Counted from the first letter of the stretch, positions 16,065 to 25,579 are shown. The stretch: DNA of 64,000 bases from Chloroflexota bacterium (GCA_011322445.1 DRMV01000032.1:1-64000); one strand, 5' to 3'. Program-made: numbers and translations. The notes: generated by a model not told the origin, from the letters alone.

Positions 16065-17344
16065 AGGGAAGCCTCCTCGCGCCATTCCAGTTCATAATCG
16101 CCGATGAAGACGGTATCGCCTTCCTGCACACCGGCCTCGCGCAGCGCCGCCTCAATGCCCAAAGCAGCCAAAATGCGGTGAAAACGCCGCACCGACTCAT
16201 CGTATTCCCAATAAGTCATCGCCGCAGCGCGTTCCAGCGCAGGGCAATGCACCCGGAAGCCCTCCGACAGGCGCTCGATGGTAAACGCCCGCGGGTCTTC
16301 TTCGGGGCGATAAACCGGCACAGCATCGGCTTCAGCAGGAGGCACCGGCGGCAAGGTATCCAAAATCTCGGCCGCTCGCCACAGCACTTGCTTCACCCCT
16401 TCGCCGGTCACCGCCGAAACAGGGAAAACCTGATAGCCGCGCGCCTTCAGCGCGGCTTCCACCTCGGGCCAGCGCTCGGCCACTTCGGGCAAATCCATCT
16501 TGTTGAAAGCCACCACTTGCGGCTTTTCTGCCAGATCGGGGTCAAACAACGCCAGTTCGGTGTTGATCTGCGCGAAATCAACCAGGGGGTCGGTCGAAAG
16601 GCCATCGAGCAAATGAATGAGCACCCGCGTCCGCTGAACGTGGCGCAGGAAGTCGTGCCCCAACCCAATGCCCTGGTGCGCGCCCTCAATCAGGCCGGGA
16701 ATGTCGGCCAGCACGAGGGTTTTATCAACATCCAGTTGCGCCACACCCAAATTAGGGGTAATGGTCGTAAAGGGGTAAGGGGCGATCTTGGGCTTGGCGT
16801 TGGTGACCCGGCTCAGGAAAGTCGATTTACCGGCATTTGGCACCCCCACAAGCCCCACGTCGGCGATGAGTTTGAGTTCCAGCCGCAGGTGCCGTTCCTG
16901 GCCTGGCTCGCCGCGCTCGGCCAGGCGGGGCACCCGGTTGCGGGAGGAGGCAAAATGCACGTTGCCCCGTCCGCCGCGACCGCCTCTGGCCACCACGAGG
17001 CGCTGGCCTGGCTCGGTCAGGTCGCCCAGCAGTTCACCGGTGTCGGCGTCGTACACCACGGTGCCGGGAGGCACAGGCACCACCAGCGGCGAGGCCGACT
17101 TCCCGCTCATGCGTGCCGGGCCGCCGCGCCCGCCATCTTTGGCGATGAAGCGCTTCTGAAAACGAAAATGTGCCAAAGTGTTGAGGTGCGGGTTGACCTC
17201 CAGCACCACATCGCCGCCACGGCCCCCATCGCCGCCATCAGGACCGCCCTTAGGCACGTACTTCTCACGGCGAAAATGCACCATCCCATCGCCGCCTTTA
17301 CCCGAGCGGACGAGAATTTGCGCTTCGTCAATAAACTGCGTCAT
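16061..17344 (-). CDS. obgE: GTPase Obg (ribosome assembly)
   Basis: The 427-residue protein has the three Obg domains: a glycine-rich Obg fold (residues 1-158, e.g. GGPDGGDGGRGGDVVL), a G domain (about 160-330, with GVPNAGKST, DIPGLIEGA and FNKMDL) and a C-terminal OCT domain (about 350-420). It acts in large ribosomal subunit maturation and stress responses. ATG 17344 begins the family's standard MTQFIDEAQI-type sequence; the longer reading from 17404 adds non-homologous residues. It is coupled to nadD. Confidence 0.95.
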   Translation of the reverse strand: MTQFIDEAQILVRSGKGGDGMVHFRREKYVPKGGPDGGDGGRGGDVVLEVNPHLNTLAHFRFQKRFIAKDGGRGGPARMSGKSASPLVVPVPPGTVVYDADTGELLGDLTEPGQRLVVARGGRGGRGNVHFASSRNRVPRLAERGEPGQERHLRLELKLIADVGLVGVPNAGKSTFLSRVTNAKPKIAPYPFTTITPNLGVAQLDVDKTLVLADIPGLIEGAHQGIGLGHDFLRHVQRTRVLIHLLDGLSTDPLVDFAQINTELALFDPDLAEKPQVVAFNKMDLPEVAERWPEVEAALKARGYQVFPVSAVTGEGVKQVLWRAAEILDTLPPVPPAEADAVPVYRPEEDPRAFTIERLSEGFRVHCPALERAAAMTYWEYDESVRRFHRILAALGIEAALREAGVQEGDTVFIGDYELEWREEASL

Positions 17345-17427
17345 AACAGCCAAAACCTTCTGGGGCGTAAGCGGTTGCAGCGTGCGCCAGCCGGTACAGC
17401 GCACACTGCGAAATCGCGGGCATCTTG

Positions 17428-19305
17428 CTATGCTTTCAGCGAGGTAGGGTGAATGCGCACCTGCACCGGTTCATCGGGCTTGAGGCGGAAACGGAAACCC
17501 ACCCGCCCCAGATGCACCAGGTCGCCTTCTTGCACACGCGCGCCCTCAGGCGAGACCGGTGCGTAGTTCACCCACGTGCCCGCCGCCGAACGCTGATCGG
17601 CAATGAAAAACACGCCTTCATCGGTGCGCCACAACCGCGCGTGCAGTGGCTCGACAGACGGGTCGGCCACCACCACATCGGCCTGCGCGGGGTCAGAGCC
17701 GAGCGTCACCTCCGTGGCCTCAATGCGCAGGGTCGTCAAGTCGGGCATCTCGGCCACGGCCGAGGCCAACGGCACCAAATAAGCCAGTGCCCCGCTTGTG
17801 GGGACAGGCGTGGCGGCCTGACGCCGAGGCACCCAAGACCACCAGCGAGGCCGGCTGTGCGGGGCAACATGCGCCTCCGCAGGGGAAGGTGTTGCAGCGG
17901 GAACCGTTGCCCGTCGCGGCCGCCGTCGGCCACCCCACCAGAGTACTGAAAGCAACACCAACCCGGCCAACACCACAATGGCAATGGTCAACGGTTGCCG
18001 ATACGCCGCCAGGGTGACCGTCAGCGTGGTGGCAGGCTGCGGCACCGAAATCTGCACCGTGACCGGCTGGCTACGGGCCACCAGCCCGTACATATCTTCC
18101 ACTTCGGCCTGAAGGGTGTGGGCGCCGCCATGTTGATATGCCGTCAGGTCCCATCTCAACGTGTCATAGGGCGGTTCGGTGCGCACGTCAACGGGCTTCC
18201 CATCAACCAGCAGCGCCACCCGCTGCAGGCTGCGGGGGTGGTCATCGGGGAAACTGACACCCACCCGCACCGTCACCGAGGCGGGCCGGCGCTTCGCGGG
18301 GTCGGTCTCGCCTTCCGGTAGCACGCGGGTGATTTCCTGCGGTGGGTCGAGCAAGGCCACTTCCGGCGGCTTCAAAGCAAACCGGAAGTTCACCGGCCTG
18401 GCGGTGAGGGTTTCGCCCTGCGGCGTATGCACGGTCAGGCGCAGGGTATGGTTCTCGCCATGCACGGCTTCGCTGATATAGGTCAGGCGGTAAATGTGCG
18501 TCAGGGGCGCAAAAAGGTCCTTCAGCAGCGGCAACGTTTCAGCGCCGGAAAAGAAATACAACCGCCCCAGCGTGTTGTTCGCGAACTCGGCCAACTGCTG
18601 GGCTTCGGGGTTCTGCTGCAATTCCGGCGGCCCCACCAACCAGATATACACCCGCACGCGCGACTGCTGCGCGAGGGAAAGGTACTGCGGCAAATCCTTA
18701 AGCGCCTGTTGGCTCGGCAGAGGCGTAATCCAGAGCAGGGCGCGCCCCATGCCAGGGTGCGGCGTCGGGTCCACGGCCAGTTTCAAACCGGCGGAAAGCG
18801 CCTTGAGGCCGGTTTCCTCGGGCTTGGTGTCGGGCTTGTAAGCATCCAGCGCCTGCTCAAAGGTGGGAAAATCGGCCAAGTGAGCCGTTTGTGTGCCATC
18901 GGAAGTCACCAGGCTGAGGTCGTAAGGGACGTCATGGGGCTGGTCAGCCCAGGAGCGGACCTGGTTGTAGATGTATTGGTAGCGGCTAACGCCGAGGTTA
19001 TCGCGCACCCCAAGGGCCCGCCCGGCTTCCACCGCAATCACCACCTGGGCGCCAGGCTGCTGCTCTTGCCACGCGGCCAACGCGCGCGGGTGGCCGTCTT
19101 CGCTCACCTGCACGTCGGCCGGGCGAATGTGAGCAATGAACTGCCCCTGCGCGTCCCAGGCTTCAACCCAGGCGCTCACGCGCGGGAAATCGGCAGTGTC
19201 GAGGCCAAAGACGGCAATCCAGGCTTGTGGCTGCGCCGCGGACACCCGCGCTGCAGCCACCGCGGCCATCAGCCCAACGGCCAACCAGAGGAAAATTTTG
19301 CGCAT
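17428..19305 (-). CDS. secreted, membrane-anchored protein with C-terminal cytoplasmic FHA domain
   Basis: A signal peptide (residues 1-24, ending VSAAQA-like) precedes a long extracytoplasmic part whose first 280 residues resemble a von Willebrand factor A fold (VVIAVEAGRALGVRD, ALLWITPLPS), followed by Ig-like beta segments. A membrane helix near residues 435-455 (LTIAIVVLAGLVLLSVLWWGG) leads to a basic linker and an FHA domain at about 525-610 (VTLGSDPAQADVVVADPSVE, then LHARL). The layout suggests an envelope sensor or organiser read by a Ser/Thr kinase on the inside. The exact role is unknown. Confidence 0.78.
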   Translation of the reverse strand: MRKIFLWLAVGLMAAVAAARVSAAQPQAWIAVFGLDTADFPRVSAWVEAWDAQGQFIAHIRPADVQVSEDGHPRALAAWQEQQPGAQVVIAVEAGRALGVRDNLGVSRYQYIYNQVRSWADQPHDVPYDLSLVTSDGTQTAHLADFPTFEQALDAYKPDTKPEETGLKALSAGLKLAVDPTPHPGMGRALLWITPLPSQQALKDLPQYLSLAQQSRVRVYIWLVGPPELQQNPEAQQLAEFANNTLGRLYFFSGAETLPLLKDLFAPLTHIYRLTYISEAVHGENHTLRLTVHTPQGETLTARPVNFRFALKPPEVALLDPPQEITRVLPEGETDPAKRRPASVTVRVGVSFPDDHPRSLQRVALLVDGKPVDVRTEPPYDTLRWDLTAYQHGGAHTLQAEVEDMYGLVARSQPVTVQISVPQPATTLTVTLAAYRQPLTIAIVVLAGLVLLSVLWWGGRRRPRRATVPAATPSPAEAHVAPHSRPRWWSWVPRRQAATPVPTSGALAYLVPLASAVAEMPDLTTLRIEATEVTLGSDPAQADVVVADPSVEPLHARLWRTDEGVFFIADQRSAAGTWVNYAPVSPEGARVQEGDLVHLGRVGFRFRLKPDEPVQVRIHPTSLKA

Positions 19306-19365
19306 GGCCTCATTTTAGCACGAATTGGGGTAGTTTCAGAAAATCCGCGGGGGCACCAAAACGCC

Positions 19366-19393
19366 GTAGGGCGGGATGGCGTCCCGCCCTGCA
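19366..19393. repeat. GGGCGGGATG palindrome next to the lon-like stop
   Basis: GTAGGGCGGGATG and an imperfect complement (GCGTCCCGCCCTGC) form a hairpin 1 nt past the stop codon of the Lon-like gene. Closely related palindromes occur at 48288-48314 and 55394-55421. This is a REP-like element; it may protect the mRNA 3' end. Confidence 0.75.
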
Positions 19394-19394
19394 C

Positions 19395-21857
19395 TTACTT
19401 TTTTCCTTCCCCGTCCCCGGCCGGGCGGGAAGGCTTGCTGCCCTCGCTTTCGCCTTCCCCTTCCTCGCTGTCGCCGTCTTCCTCCCCGTCTTCCCGCTTC
19501 AGGGCTTCGGCAAAGGCGTCTAACCCATCCTGTACGGCGCGGTTGAAGGTGCCTTCGGGGAAGTTGCCTTCTTCATCGGGCTCGCCGGAGGGCATGTCGG
19601 TCAGCAGCGCGATGGCCTCGTCCACGGTGCGCACCGCCCAAATGTGGAAACGGCCTTCCGCTACGGCCTGGCGGACTTCTTCCCGCAGCATGAGGTGGCG
19701 CACATTGGCTTCGGGAATGATGACGCCCTGCTCGCCGGTCAGCCCTTTGGCCTGGCAGGTGGCGAAAAAGCCTTCAATTTTCTCGTTCACGCCGCCGATG
19801 GCCTGAATCTGGCCGTGCTGGTTGATGGAGCCGGTGATGGCGCGATCCTGGCGCAGGGGCACCTGGGCGATGGCCGAGAGCAGCGCGAGCAGTTCGGCAG
19901 CCGAGGCGCTGTCGCCTTCCACGCCGCCGTAGGATTGTTCAAAGGTGAGCCGGGCCAGGAGGTTGAGGGGGCGGCGGCGGCCATAGCGCCAGCCCAGGAA
20001 GCCGCCCAGAATGAGCACGCCTTTGGTGTGAATCGGGCCGCCGAGTTCGGCGCGGCGTTCAATGTCCACGACATCGCCTTCCCGCGAAGGGTAGGCGGTG
20101 GCGCTGACCCGCGTTGGGTAGCCAAAGGCGTAATCGCCCAACATGACGACCGAAAGGGCATTGATGCGCCCCACCGCCTTGCCTTCCACGTCAATCAACA
20201 GTACGCCGTGGGCAATTTCTTCCTGAATGCGCTCTTCCAGCAGGTTGGCGCGGTAAATTTGCTCGCGAATGGCGCGGGAAACATCCTCGGCGGTCACCTG
20301 CTCGTGCCCGGCCTGCTGAGCCCAGTAAGCCGCTTCGTGGAGCAGGTCCACCACCTGGCCAAAGCGGGTGGAAAGTTTGCTCTGGTCTTCGGCCAGGCGC
20401 GCCCCATGCTCAATGACCCGCGCCAGCGCGTCGCTGCGGAAGTGCGGCAGCCCTTCCCGTTCCACCACCGTGCGGATGAAAAGGGCATATTCCCGCTCGC
20501 TGGCCTCGGTGCGGGGCATGGTATCGGCAAATTCCGCCCGCACCTTGAACAGCCGCCCGAAATCTTCATCGTAAGCCCGCAGCAGGTAATACATCATCGG
20601 CGTCCCGATGAGCACCACTTTGAGGTGCAGGGGCACGGGTTCGGGGTCGAGGGTAACGGTGCTCACCCAGCCCATCTGCGCGCCGAGTTCCAGAATGCGG
20701 ATTTTGCCGGTCCGCAGGGCGCGCTTGAGGCCATCCCAGGCATAAGGGTGCACGAGCAGGTCGTACATGGGCAGCAGCAGGAAGCCGCCGTTGGCGCGGT
20801 GCAGGGCGCCGGCGCGAATGAGGGTGTGGTCGGTGCGGGTGGCGCCCATGATGACTTCGTGCTCGATGCGCCCCAGCAGGTTGTAGTACGAAGGGTGGGT
20901 TTCCAGCACCACCGGCGCGCCCTGCTGCTCGCCGTTGTCCACCACCACGTTGACGCGGTAGCGCCGCGCCCACATTTCCCAGGCCGGGCCGTCGTTCTCG
21001 TCATCCTTCAGAAAACGCTGGGCGTTGGCGATGATGTCTTCCCGCACGGCATCCAGGAAGGCCTCCACGGGCGGGTAGGGGAACTCGGCTTTGAGTTTTT
21101 CTACCAGATGGCCGACCACGAACTCGGTGGTGCGGCGGTTGAGTTCCTGCAGGCGCTCGCGGGCTTCCTGCTCCATCTTGCGGATGTGCTCCAGGGTTTT
21201 CTCCACCTCGCCCTGCAGCGTCTCGCGGATTTTCTCCAGTTTGGCTTTCTTTTCCTCATCCAGTTTTTCCAGTTCTTCCGGCGAGAGGGGCTTGCCCTCC
21301 ACGGCGGGCACCAGGGCGAGGCCAAAAGGCGTCTGCACGATGGCGAAGTTGAGTTTGGAAGCCTTGATTTGCAGTTGGGTGAGGGCTTCTTCCTGCTTTT
21401 TCTGCAATTGGGAAGCCAGGCGGTCGCGCTCGCGACGGTAAGCCTCGGCGGAAAAAGCGCGGCGCATTTCCTGGCGCACCGTCGTCACGAAAGTATCCAG
21501 GGCGCTGCGCAGGCGACTGCCCTGGCCGGCCAGAAGGCGCAACATGCGCGGGTGGTCGGGGGCAGCGAAGTTGTGGACATAGCATAGGTCGTCGGGGGAA
21601 GGCAAATCGGCGGCCTTGCGGGCGAGGTAATCTTGCACGAGGGTGGTGCGCCCGCTGGAAGGCAGGCCGAGGACGAAAATGTTGAACCCCTCACCGCGCA
21701 CGGCGGTGCCCACCTCCAGGGCGCGGAAAGCGCGCGGCTGACCGACCACGCCTTCCAGCGGCGGCAAAGCGGCGGTGCTTTCTGCGCCCAGCGCGGCGGG
21801 GTCAGTGGCGCGGTAGAGGTCGGCAGGGGCGAGTTCACGACCAAAGGAAGTTGCCAT
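19395..21857 (-). CDS. Lon-like ATP-dependent protease (AAA_32/LonB-type)
   Basis: The 820-residue protein has an N-terminal AAA+ part with a P-loop variant GLPSSGRTT (64-72, Arg replacing Lys), a coiled coil near residues 170-260, and a C-terminal Lon (S16) protease domain. Ser650 in EGDSAS and Lys693 in GGVNEKIEG are 43 residues apart, the same as Ser679/Lys722 of E. coli Lon, so the catalytic dyad is intact. There is no LAN substrate domain. AAGGAGG fixes ATG 21857. The acidic C-terminus is low complexity. Probable role: protein quality control. Confidence 0.9.
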   Translation of the reverse strand: MATSFGRELAPADLYRATDPAALGAESTAALPPLEGVVGQPRAFRALEVGTAVRGEGFNIFVLGLPSSGRTTLVQDYLARKAADLPSPDDLCYVHNFAAPDHPRMLRLLAGQGSRLRSALDTFVTTVRQEMRRAFSAEAYRRERDRLASQLQKKQEEALTQLQIKASKLNFAIVQTPFGLALVPAVEGKPLSPEELEKLDEEKKAKLEKIRETLQGEVEKTLEHIRKMEQEARERLQELNRRTTEFVVGHLVEKLKAEFPYPPVEAFLDAVREDIIANAQRFLKDDENDGPAWEMWARRYRVNVVVDNGEQQGAPVVLETHPSYYNLLGRIEHEVIMGATRTDHTLIRAGALHRANGGFLLLPMYDLLVHPYAWDGLKRALRTGKIRILELGAQMGWVSTVTLDPEPVPLHLKVVLIGTPMMYYLLRAYDEDFGRLFKVRAEFADTMPRTEASEREYALFIRTVVEREGLPHFRSDALARVIEHGARLAEDQSKLSTRFGQVVDLLHEAAYWAQQAGHEQVTAEDVSRAIREQIYRANLLEERIQEEIAHGVLLIDVEGKAVGRINALSVVMLGDYAFGYPTRVSATAYPSREGDVVDIERRAELGGPIHTKGVLILGGFLGWRYGRRRPLNLLARLTFEQSYGGVEGDSASAAELLALLSAIAQVPLRQDRAITGSINQHGQIQAIGGVNEKIEGFFATCQAKGLTGEQGVIIPEANVRHLMLREEVRQAVAEGRFHIWAVRTVDEAIALLTDMPSGEPDEEGNFPEGTFNRAVQDGLDAFAEALKREDGEEDGDSEEGEGESEGSKPSRPAGDGEGKK

Positions 21858-21885
21858 GCGAGCCTCCTTGAGGGCAAGGGAAGTA

Positions 21886-22632
21886 TCAACGGGCGTTGGC
21901 TGCAGCGTTGAAAGCGACCAGTTTTTCCCAGTCAATCAGGCCATTGGCATGACAGAAGTCTTGAAGGAAGTCTCGCGTCAGCCGGTTGATCAATTGAGCA
22001 TAGGCTTGTTGAAAAACTGCATTGCGCTGTTTGGCCTGGTGCCCCAGCGGTTCAATGATGTCCAAATAGAGCCGCTCATTGCCGGAAATGAATTCCCAAA
22101 ACCGTTGCCCACAGAGTTTGAGATAATCCCCCTTATCAGGATGGTTGTCACGGCCATAAGCACAGCCGTTAACGGCTACGACTGTACCTACCCCTGCATT
22201 TTGCCGCAAGCGCCGGATGGCCTGCTGAAAGTTGCGTTTCATGCGCTGGATCTGGCTGGAGTTACCCCAGTTAGGGCCGGATTTGATAGAGACAAGGTAG
22301 TAAGTGCCCTCGCGCTGGAATTCCAGATCAATGCCTTCAGCAGTGGATTTGTGCCCTCCAAAAGTCTGCTGGCACACGAAAATCGCCAGGCCCTCCAGAA
22401 ATTCACCAAAAAGTGTCTCTTCCTGTGAAGAGAGGTGGGCATCCAGAATGCTTCGGATGAGTGCCTCGGCGGTAAGGATATTCTTGGCGCGAAAGAGATA
22501 GGGGTTCTTCCGCCGCAAAATCTGGTGCAAACGTAGCCGTTCCAGGCTTTCCAAACGACGCTGGTGGAACGTGCCGATGTGCTCGGCAATATAATCTCGG
22601 ACACTTTCAAGATTCAGAGGTTTTGGTGTCAT
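21886..22632 (-). CDS. type II restriction endonuclease (PD-(D/E)xK-like)
   Basis: The 248-residue protein carries EGIDLEFQREGTYYLVSIKSG at about residues 98-118: an acidic residue, then a beta strand ending in S-I-K. This fits a PD-(D/E)xK nuclease with Ser at the variable acidic position. GPNWGNSSQIQRMKRNF and VAVNGCAYGRD follow and recall a family of type II enzymes that includes EcoO109I-like members (from memory, not certain). Its start overlaps the methyltransferase stop by 26 nt, which is strong support for a restriction-modification pair. Codon use looks less GC-rich than the neighbours. Confidence 0.75.
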   Translation of the reverse strand: MTPKPLNLESVRDYIAEHIGTFHQRRLESLERLRLHQILRRKNPYLFRAKNILTAEALIRSILDAHLSSQEETLFGEFLEGLAIFVCQQTFGGHKSTAEGIDLEFQREGTYYLVSIKSGPNWGNSSQIQRMKRNFQQAIRRLRQNAGVGTVVAVNGCAYGRDNHPDKGDYLKLCGQRFWEFISGNERLYLDIIEPLGHQAKQRNAVFQQAYAQLINRLTRDFLQDFCHANGLIDWEKLVAFNAAANAR

Positions 22633-23482
22633 AAGTGGCAGGCTCCTCAGCCAGCAGGTAGGGTTGCATAGCGGCTAAAGTGCGTTTGACCTGCTCGTAA
22701 TATTCCGGCATGATGTCAATGCCAATAGAATTGCGCCGTAAGCGGTAGGCCACCCTCAGGGTGGTTCCCGACCCCATGAAAGGGTCCAGCACCCAATCGC
22801 CTTCGCGCGTGAACAGTTTAATGAAAAACTCCGGCAAGGCTTCGGGGAAAACGGCACTGTGGTTGCGGTTGCGGGTTTCTGTGGCAAGGTGTAGCACGTT
22901 GGTGGGGTAAACTTTCTCCCGCCCTACCCAGTTGGCCACACGCTTGCCAAAACCGCTCCCCACACGAGAGACATCACGGATTTTGTCGGTAGGGCTGAGG
23001 TTGCGAAGTCGTTTTTGCGCCCAGTCTCCTACCGGCACCATCACGGCTTCCTGGTACATGTGAAAACGGCGCTGTTTGTTGAATTGCAGGAGGCGTTCCC
23101 AGGCATCCCGAAAGCGGTTTGGCCACTTGCCAGGGTAGGAATTCTTCTTGTGCCAGATGAACTCTTCCGTCCACAGCCAACCCTGTTCCCGCAAGGCGAG
23201 GATGAGTTCCAAGACATAGGTGTGTCGTTCACCGTTGACCACGCGTTCTTTGATGTTAAGAATGAAAGTTCCCGTGGGCTTCAAAACGCGCTTCAATTCG
23301 GCGCTAATGGGCAAAAACCATTCTACATACTGGTCAGGATGCACGCCGCCGTAGGTGTGTTTCCGCCGGTCGGCATAAGGCGGAGAGGTCACAATTAAAT
23401 CAATAGACTCATCCGGAAGCGTTTTCAGCACTTCCCGGCAGTCACCGAGCAGAGGACGGGCAATAATTCCTGACAAAGGCAT
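22607..23482 (-). CDS. DNA methyltransferase of a type II R-M system (N4-cytosine or N6-adenine)
   Basis: The catalytic motif TSPPY at residues 32-36 lies before the SAM-binding motif LDPFMGSGTT near residue 245, the beta-class order. TSPPY is commonest in N4-cytosine enzymes but also occurs in adenine enzymes. The 291-residue length is typical for a stand-alone modification enzyme. I use ATG 23482 with GAGG 6 nt upstream; GTG 23494 in frame is possible. The downstream overlapping gene is the restriction enzyme, so modification is made first. Recognition site unknown. Confidence 0.9.
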   Translation of the reverse strand: MPLSGIIARPLLGDCREVLKTLPDESIDLIVTSPPYADRRKHTYGGVHPDQYVEWFLPISAELKRVLKPTGTFILNIKERVVNGERHTYVLELILALREQGWLWTEEFIWHKKNSYPGKWPNRFRDAWERLLQFNKQRRFHMYQEAVMVPVGDWAQKRLRNLSPTDKIRDVSRVGSGFGKRVANWVGREKVYPTNVLHLATETRNRNHSAVFPEALPEFFIKLFTREGDWVLDPFMGSGTTLRVAYRLRRNSIGIDIMPEYYEQVKRTLAAMQPYLLAEEPATYDTKTSES

Positions 23483-23532
23483 GGTTTTCCTCACAAAGGC
23501 GTTCTCCTATCCCCATTTTAACACGGCCGTGG

Positions 23533-24864
23533 CTATGGGGGCCCTGCGGTGCCCGGCAGCAGGGCGGGCAAAGCCTGGGGCGCATAGCGGGCGACGGTGT
23601 CGGTGTCCAGGGCGTTGGCGCGGCAGATGGCGGCGTAGAAGTCGGCGCTGGGGCGCGGCGTGCGGCGCTGGGTTTCCCGTTCCAGCGCCCAGAGGCCAAA
23701 GCGGCGCGTCCAGCCGCGGTCCCATTCAAAATTGTCCACCAAAGTCCAGTGGAAATAGCCTTTGACCGTTCCGTAAAGGTTCAAAGCACGCCACATCTGG
23801 TGGATGTGTTCGGCCAGATAGCGCGGGCGCAGGGTGTCTTCGCCGTCTTCCACGCCGTTTTCGGTGACGATGACCGGCGCGCCGAAGCGCTGCGCCCAGC
23901 GGATGCCCTGGAACATCCCCTGGGGGGCGTGGGCGATGTCGCCGTGCTCGCTGAGGGGGGCTTCCGGGGGGAAGACCCGGCGGGCATAACCCGGCCGGTG
24001 GGGGGCAAAGGCCAGCCTGTCGGAAGTGTAGTAGTTCAGGCCGAAGAAATCCAGCGAAGGCCCCAGGCGGCGGTCGCGGCGGCTGCCGACGGGCAGCAAG
24101 CGCCGCCCCAGCCCGGCTGCCCAGGCAAAGTAGTGGTTGAACCAGCGGTGCTGGGCGCGCGCCACGGCCACATCGGGCGGGAACCACGGGCGGGCGGGCG
24201 TCATCGGGCGGTAGTAGAGCACCAGCCCCACCCGCGCCTCGGGCTGCAAGCGGTGGATGACTTCGTAGGCCGCAGCGTGCCCCAGCGCCAGATGTTCGGC
24301 CACCTGCAGCGCGAGACGCACATCTTGCTTGCCCGGCGGGAAAATGCCTTCGACGTAACCCAGCGCCGTATAGACATTCGGCTCGTTGATGGTGCACCAG
24401 TCGGCCACGTAGGCTTTGAGGGCATCCACCACCCGGCCCACAAAGCGGGCGAAGTGCTGCGGGGCTTCGGGGTTTTCCCAGCCGCCCATTTCAGCCAGCC
24501 AGAGCGGGTCGGTGAAATGATGCAGGGTGACGAAGGGCATCATCCCCCGCTCGCGCAGGCCGCGCACCATCTGGCGGTAATGTTCCAGCGCGTCTTCGTC
24601 CCAGCGGTCGGGGGCGGGCTGGATGCGGCTCCATTCCACCGAAAGGCGGTGGGCGTTCTGCCCGGCTTCGGCGGCGCGGTCAAAGTCTTCTCGCCACCTG
24701 CCGCTCCACCAATCGCAGGCGCGCCCGGCGGTGTGGCCTTCCAGCACCCGCCCGGCCTGCTCCCAGGCGTGCCAGGTGTTGTTGGTGTTGCCGCCCTCCA
24801 CCTGGTGGGCGGCGGTGGCCGTGCCCCACAAGAAGCCCGGCGGGAAAACGTAGCGCGCCCGCAT
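23533..24864 (-). CDS. glycoside hydrolase family 1 beta-glucosidase
   Basis: The 443-residue protein is a GH1 (beta/alpha)8 barrel that hydrolyses beta-glucosides or beta-galactosides with retention. FLWGTATAAHQVEG opens the barrel. The acid/base is Glu161 in TINEPN and the nucleophile is Glu335 in VTENG. WSRIQP and the C-terminal GYFHWTLVDNFEWDRGW complete the sugar-binding site. There is no signal peptide, so it acts in the cytoplasm. ATG 24864 follows GAGGG; the preceding gene stops 9 nt before. Confidence 0.94.
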   Translation of the reverse strand: MRARYVFPPGFLWGTATAAHQVEGGNTNNTWHAWEQAGRVLEGHTAGRACDWWSGRWREDFDRAAEAGQNAHRLSVEWSRIQPAPDRWDEDALEHYRQMVRGLRERGMMPFVTLHHFTDPLWLAEMGGWENPEAPQHFARFVGRVVDALKAYVADWCTINEPNVYTALGYVEGIFPPGKQDVRLALQVAEHLALGHAAAYEVIHRLQPEARVGLVLYYRPMTPARPWFPPDVAVARAQHRWFNHYFAWAAGLGRRLLPVGSRRDRRLGPSLDFFGLNYYTSDRLAFAPHRPGYARRVFPPEAPLSEHGDIAHAPQGMFQGIRWAQRFGAPVIVTENGVEDGEDTLRPRYLAEHIHQMWRALNLYGTVKGYFHWTLVDNFEWDRGWTRRFGLWALERETQRRTPRPSADFYAAICRANALDTDTVARYAPQALPALLPGTAGPP

Positions 24865-24872
24865 CCCGGCCC

Positions 24873-25505
24873 TCAAGCGACCACTTCGCCCAGCGCGTCC
24901 AGCACGCTGGTGAGGCGGTCGTAGTCATCCCGCAAGAGGGTGATCAGGTGGCGGGTGGCCTGGGCCACCCATTCGGCGTCGTCGCCCGTTTCGGCGTGGG
25001 CCTGCCGCGCCTGGCGGAAGTGAACGGCCAGGAGTTCATCGGCGGGCACGTCGGCGGCGCGCAGGATGTGCCGGAAGTAGCCCAGCCGCCCGGCGCGGGT
25101 GAATTCGCGCACTTCGGCGGGCGAGCAGAGGTAGAGGTTCGCCAGGGTCAGCGGGGGGCGGGGCGGCAGCAGGTGCACAATGCGTCCCTCGGCCGTGCGG
25201 TAGCCCAGCGAAAGCACGCCGATTTCCACCGGCAGGTTGCGCTGGTGCTGGTCGGCGTGGATGCTGGGGGGCACTTCGGGGGCAATGGTCAACTGCCGCA
25301 CCAGGTTGTCGCCCGGCAGGCGGATTTCGGAGATGATGCCGAAAATCTCCGAGGCAGGCGCGGCGTCTTGTTCAGGCGCGGCGACGCGCACCAGCGCGCC
25401 GAAGGCCAGGCCGCTTTCCTGCAGTTGCGGCACCCGGCAGCCTACCAGGGAAGCGGTGGCGGAAGCCTCTAACACGCGTCCGACGAATTGCGGCGAGGCG
25501 GTCAT
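24873..25505 (-). CDS. conserved protein with a possible N-terminal HAS-barrel domain
   Basis: The N-terminal 90 residues (FVGRVLEAS, FGALVRVAAPE, IFGIISEIRL) resemble the HAS barrel found at the start of HerA-type ATPases and F-type ATPase subunits. Here no ATPase domain follows. The last 100 residues are helical (FTRAGRLGYFRHILRAAD, LITLLRDDYDRLTSVLDAL). GAGGTG precedes ATG 25505; GTG 25511 is possible. It is read together with the GH1 gene 9 nt downstream, but I see no functional link. Confidence in the domain is moderate. Confidence 0.65.
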   Translation of the reverse strand: MTASPQFVGRVLEASATASLVGCRVPQLQESGLAFGALVRVAAPEQDAAPASEIFGIISEIRLPGDNLVRQLTIAPEVPPSIHADQHQRNLPVEIGVLSLGYRTAEGRIVHLLPPRPPLTLANLYLCSPAEVREFTRAGRLGYFRHILRAADVPADELLAVHFRQARQAHAETGDDAEWVAQATRHLITLLRDDYDRLTSVLDALGEVVA

Positions 25506-25579
25506 AAGCACCTCACAATCAAGGGGGAATGCGAACCCACGGGAACCGCGGGGGGAACAGCCTCAACAAAGCAAGGGAA

